Shown: one piece after another, positions 5,807 through 7,440 of the stretch
How positions within the stretch are numbered: the first letter of the stretch is position 1
How the letters are laid out: each line of letters starts with the position of its first letter
From: an uncultured Solirubrobacterales bacterium
GTDB taxonomy: Bacteria > Actinomycetota > Thermoleophilia > Solirubrobacterales > Solirubrobacteraceae
NCBI GenBank assembly: GCA_903830015.1
Contig: CAIKSH010000054.1
Coordinates: 1 to 7,440 of the forward strand
Length of the DNA: 7,440 nucleotides
Direction: 5' to 3'
Notes under the pieces: model-generated
Database searches by the model: none
Told to the model about the DNA's origin: nothing
Seen by the model: the letters and a program-made list of their open reading frames with translations, nothing else
Program-made: the position numbers and the translations under genes

Positions 5807-5812
5807 TATCTT
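5807..5812 (+). promoter_or_regulatory. -10 box (TATCTT) for the leaderless tocopherol-cyclase-family gene
   Basis: TATCTT is identical to the -10 hexamer of the tRNA promoter and ends 6 bases before the ATG at 5819 (CACACG between). There is no Shine-Dalgarno sequence. The transcript should start at or next to the ATG. This box is the reason for choosing 5819 over the in-frame ATG at 5738, which would place the start upstream of the promoter. Confidence 0.6.
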
Positions 5813-5818
5813 CACACG

Positions 5819-6865
5819 ATGGCCTCATTCCCGATTTCACTCCTGGGCGGCTACCGGGCGACAGGTGCCGACCTGCCGTGGAGTGACCCCCGCAAGTACC
5901 ACGGGGTCTCCATGGAGGGCTACTACTGGCGGCTCACCGACGTCGCCCGCGGGCGCTCGCTGATCGCGCTGATCGGGGTAAACCGCTCGCCGGAGGGACG
6001 CTGGGCGACCCTCGGCCTGGCCGGCTACCCGAACCGCTTCCTGCGCACCGTCGAGTGGCCGGAGGCCGACGCCGACCCGCAGCGCCTGGGCGCGTCGGCC
6101 GGCGAGGCCTTCAGCGCCGGCCCGCAGAGCGTGCGGGTCGACCTCGGGCCCGACGCGCGGCTGGAGCTGGAGATCGAGCACCCGGTGCCCTGGCCGCGAC
6201 GGTGGCTGGGAGGGTCGAGCATCTTTCAGGCCGTTCCCGCCCTGAACCAGTACTGGCACCCCTGGCTGCTGGGCGGCGTGGCGCGCGGAACGGCGGTCCT
6301 GGGCGACGAGGTGTGGGATCTCGACGGGGCCAGCGTCTACGCCGAGAAGAACTGGGGCCAGGGCGGCTTCCCGCCGGCCTGGTGGTGGGGTCAGGCCCAG
6401 GGCTTTGCCGAGCCGGAGGCGTGCGTCGCCTTCGCCGGGGGCGTGATCGAGCCTGGCCCCTTCACCACCGAGGTGACCGGCCTGGTCGCCTGGATGCCGG
6501 GCGGGCGGCTGATCCGGCTCGGGGACCCCGTCTTCTCCCCGGTGAGCGCCGAGATCACCGACGAGCGCTGGCTGCTGCGCGGGCGCAGCGCCCGCTGGCA
6601 GGTCGACGTCGAGGGAACCGCGCCGCTCGGGGCGGCGCACGTCCTGCCGGTTCCGCTGCCCGCCGAGCGGCGCAATATCGCCGGCGCGATCGAGCAGATC
6701 GGGGGCCGGATGCGAGTGGAGGTTCGCCGGCACGGGCGGCTGGCCTGGGCCGGCGAGTCGCCGGTCGCCGCCCTGGAGCACGGCGGGATCGAGCGCGCGA
6801 AGGCCGAGATAATCCGGCGCGGCGGCGACCCGGACGCCTCGGACGCAGCGCCGGTGGAGGCCTGA
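5819..6865 (+). CDS. Tocopherol cyclase family protein
   Basis: 348 residues resembling the tocopherol cyclase family (PF14249). Family-like blocks are the N-terminal KYHGVSMEGYYWRLTD (26-41; compare the FEGWYY-type motif of plant and cyanobacterial cyclases), FQAVPALNQYWHPWLLGG (136-153), and the most diagnostic YAEKNWGQGGFPPAWWW (174-190). The length is close to that of cyanobacterial members. True tocopherol cyclases close the chromanol ring of phytylquinols. Most actinobacteria do not make tocopherol and no prenyltransferase or methyltransferase gene is in view, so this is probably a relative acting on, or binding, another isoprenoid or hydrophobic compound. There is no signal peptide or clear membrane helix, and the fold expected is a lipocalin-like beta-barrel. 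It is the first gene of an operon: its TGA is followed immediately by the GTG of an SRPBCC gene. The family assignment is fairly firm; the reaction is not. Confidence 0.8.
   Translation: MASFPISLLGGYRATGADLPWSDPRKYHGVSMEGYYWRLTDVARGRSLIALIGVNRSPEGRWATLGLAGYPNRFLRTVEWPEADADPQRLGASAGEAFSAGPQSVRVDLGPDARLELEIEHPVPWPRRWLGGSSIFQAVPALNQYWHPWLLGGVARGTAVLGDEVWDLDGASVYAEKNWGQGGFPPAWWWGQAQGFAEPEACVAFAGGVIEPGPFTTEVTGLVAWMPGGRLIRLGDPVFSPVSAEITDERWLLRGRSARWQVDVEGTAPLGAAHVLPVPLPAERRNIAGAIEQIGGRMRVEVRRHGRLAWAGESPVAALEHGGIERAKAEIIRRGGDPDASDAAPVEA
6856..6860 (+). promoter_or_regulatory. Shine-Dalgarno GGAGG for the SRPBCC gene, inside the upstream gene's end
   Basis: GGAGG overlaps the last codons of the cyclase-like gene and is spaced 5 bases (CCTGA) from the GTG at 6866. 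Together with the abutting stop and start it indicates co-transcription and probably coupled translation, and it fixes the GTG as the start. Confidence 0.75.
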
Positions 6866-7258
6866 GTGTTTACGTGCGAGGCCCGCTCGGATGCCGGCCC
6901 GCAGGAGGCGTGGGCGCTGCTGGCCCGCCCGGAGCGCTGGCACGAGTGGGCGCCGCACGTGCGGGGCGCGTGGGGCCTGGGCGAGCCCGAGGTGCAGGAG
7001 GGCCGGAGCGGCTACGCGCGGCTCTTCGGTGTGCTGCCGGTGCCGGCCCGGATCACCGAGGTGAGCGCCGGAAGATCATGGACCTGGAAGGTGGGCCCGG
7101 CCCTCATGGCCCACCGGGTCGAGCCGCTTCCCGGCGGCTGCCTGGTCGCCGTGGACATCGAGGCGCCGGGACCGCTCGAGGCGCCCCTGCGGGCCTTCTA
7201 CGCGCCGCTGGTCGAGCGGCTTCTCGACCGGCTCGCGACCAGGGCCGCGAGCCGGTAA
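6866..7258 (+). CDS. SRPBCC (START/polyketide cyclase-like) small ligand-binding protein
   Basis: 130 residues, near the usual 130-150 for single-domain SRPBCC proteins. The start of the fold is clear: a first strand (FTCEARSDAG), then a helix with the typical EAWALLARPERWHEWAPHV pattern (14-32). Beta strands continue through ARLFGVLPVPARITEV (51-66), SWTWKV (71-76) and CLVAVDIEA (92-100), and the long C-terminal helix is LEAPLRAFYAPLVERLLDRLA (about 104-124). This helix-grip fold encloses a hydrophobic cavity and is used for lipid, sterol or polyketide binding, sometimes for catalysis; no catalytic residue can be named here. Its GTG abuts the stop of the tocopherol-cyclase-family gene and has its own GGAGG site, so the two products are made together and may share a hydrophobic substrate. 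No signal peptide is visible. Confidence 0.85.
   Translation: MFTCEARSDAGPQEAWALLARPERWHEWAPHVRGAWGLGEPEVQEGRSGYARLFGVLPVPARITEVSAGRSWTWKVGPALMAHRVEPLPGGCLVAVDIEAPGPLEAPLRAFYAPLVERLLDRLATRAASR
7228..7255. terminator. 10-bp hairpin at the 3' end of the SRPBCC gene
   Basis: CCGGCTCGCG (7228-7237) pairs perfectly with CGCGAGCCGG (7246-7255) around an 8-base loop. It ends directly before the TAA stop and close to the converging hydrolase gene's stop (7270). It is the strongest tail-less hairpin in the window and would form in both transcripts, so it is a likely bidirectional terminator. It overlaps coding sequence, and no U tract follows on either strand. Confidence 0.5.
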
Positions 7259-7269
7259 GAGAGCGGGAG

Positions 7270-7440
7270 CTAGCCCCCGAAGGAGCTGCGCAGGAACTCG
7301 AGGACCGCGGCCTGCGGGGCCGAGTCGGTCACGACCGTCGAGTGGGTCAGGCCGGCGAACTCCCGGAACGTGAGGTTGTTCCCCTTGGCCTCCAGCTCAC
7401 CCTTGAGGGCGGTGGTGAAGTTGGGGAAGACCGTGGTGTC
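7270..7440 (-). CDS. Alpha/beta hydrolase, secretory-lipase-like, C-terminal end (5' part outside window)
   Basis: On the minus strand, 56 codons are open from the right edge to a TAG at 7270-7272. The visible protein starts DTTVFPNFTTALKGELEAKG and ends QAAVLEFLRSSFGG. The pattern of a T..L...L...G segment, a beta strand (LTFREFAG), a His-containing LTHSTVV, and a final amphipathic helix fits the C-terminus of alpha/beta hydrolases of the lipase/esterase type. In these the catalytic His sits just before the last helix, so H33 of the visible part is the candidate. The nucleophile Ser and acid would lie outside the window. The stop is 11 bases from the convergent SRPBCC stop. The gene is supported by frame, codon usage and convergent layout; the family call is moderate. 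Confidence 0.7.
   Translation of the reverse strand, partial: DTTVFPNFTTALKGELEAKGNNLTFREFAGLTHSTVVTDSAPQAAVLEFLRSSFGG

Noticed and set aside
5738..5818. Upstream extension of the cyclase-like protein to an ATG at 5738
   Set aside because: It would place the start ahead of the TATCTT promoter, and the added residues are Arg-rich and unlike the family N-terminus.
5715..5840. Upstream extension of the acidic repeat protein to an ATG at 5840
   Set aside because: The extra 42 residues lack the repeat, would run through the divergent promoter and into the neighbouring gene, and ignore the clear GAGGA ribosome binding site before 5714.
5837..6958. Minus-strand 373-codon open frame opposite the cyclase-like gene
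   Set aside because: It is a shadow of the tocopherol-cyclase-family gene; the plus-strand frame carries the family motifs and a promoter.

Overview
This is a GC-rich (about 70 % by eye) bacterial chromosomal window. Nearly every third codon position is G or C, long antisense shadow frames are common, and the initiator tRNA is of actinobacterial type. Several genes have a TANNNT box only 6-9 bases before the start codon and no Shine-Dalgarno sequence, which fits leaderless transcription. Together with the gene families present (DUF1254/DUF1214, DUF2252, a membrane-anchored lipid kinase), this points to Actinomycetota. Thermoleophilia/Solirubrobacterales is my best guess, but it is an inference and not proven. 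I see no insertion sequence, phage gene, CRISPR array, rRNA or plasmid function. Layout, left to right: (1) The 3' part of a DUF1254/DUF1214 protein runs off the left edge (1-762). (2) A 463-residue cytoplasmic beta-propeller-like protein of unknown function follows (809-2200). (3) An initiator tRNA gene (2256-2329) forms a complete small transcription unit, with a sigma70-type promoter before it and a strong U-tailed terminator after it. (4) A minus-strand diacylglycerol/lipid kinase with four N-terminal membrane segments (2379-3662) shares a 66-base divergent promoter region with (5) a plus-strand DUF2252 kinase-fold protein (3729-5207). (6) Converging on the DUF2252 gene is a minus-strand gene for a very acidic protein (5229-5714). 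It consists of 9 residues, exactly ten 14-residue repeats, and a 12-residue tail. (7) Divergent from that is a two-gene plus-strand operon: a tocopherol-cyclase-family protein (5819-6865) and a small SRPBCC/START-like protein (6866-7258) whose GTG directly abuts the upstream stop. (8) The last 56 codons of a minus-strand alpha/beta hydrolase (secretory-lipase-like) enter from the right edge (7270-7440). How the genes may work together: only the tocopherol-cyclase-like/SRPBCC pair looks translationally linked. Both belong to families that bind hydrophobic ligands, so a role in lipid or isoprenoid chemistry is plausible, but no other quinone or tocopherol gene is present to support a specific pathway. 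The lipid kinase and DUF2252 genes share a regulatory region but face away from each other. The rest looks like ordinary chromosomal genes in single-gene units. The most unusual object is the acidic 14-residue-repeat protein. I do not recognise it, and its repeat arithmetic, invariant heptad valine and central Pro/Gly break make it the best candidate here for something undescribed.
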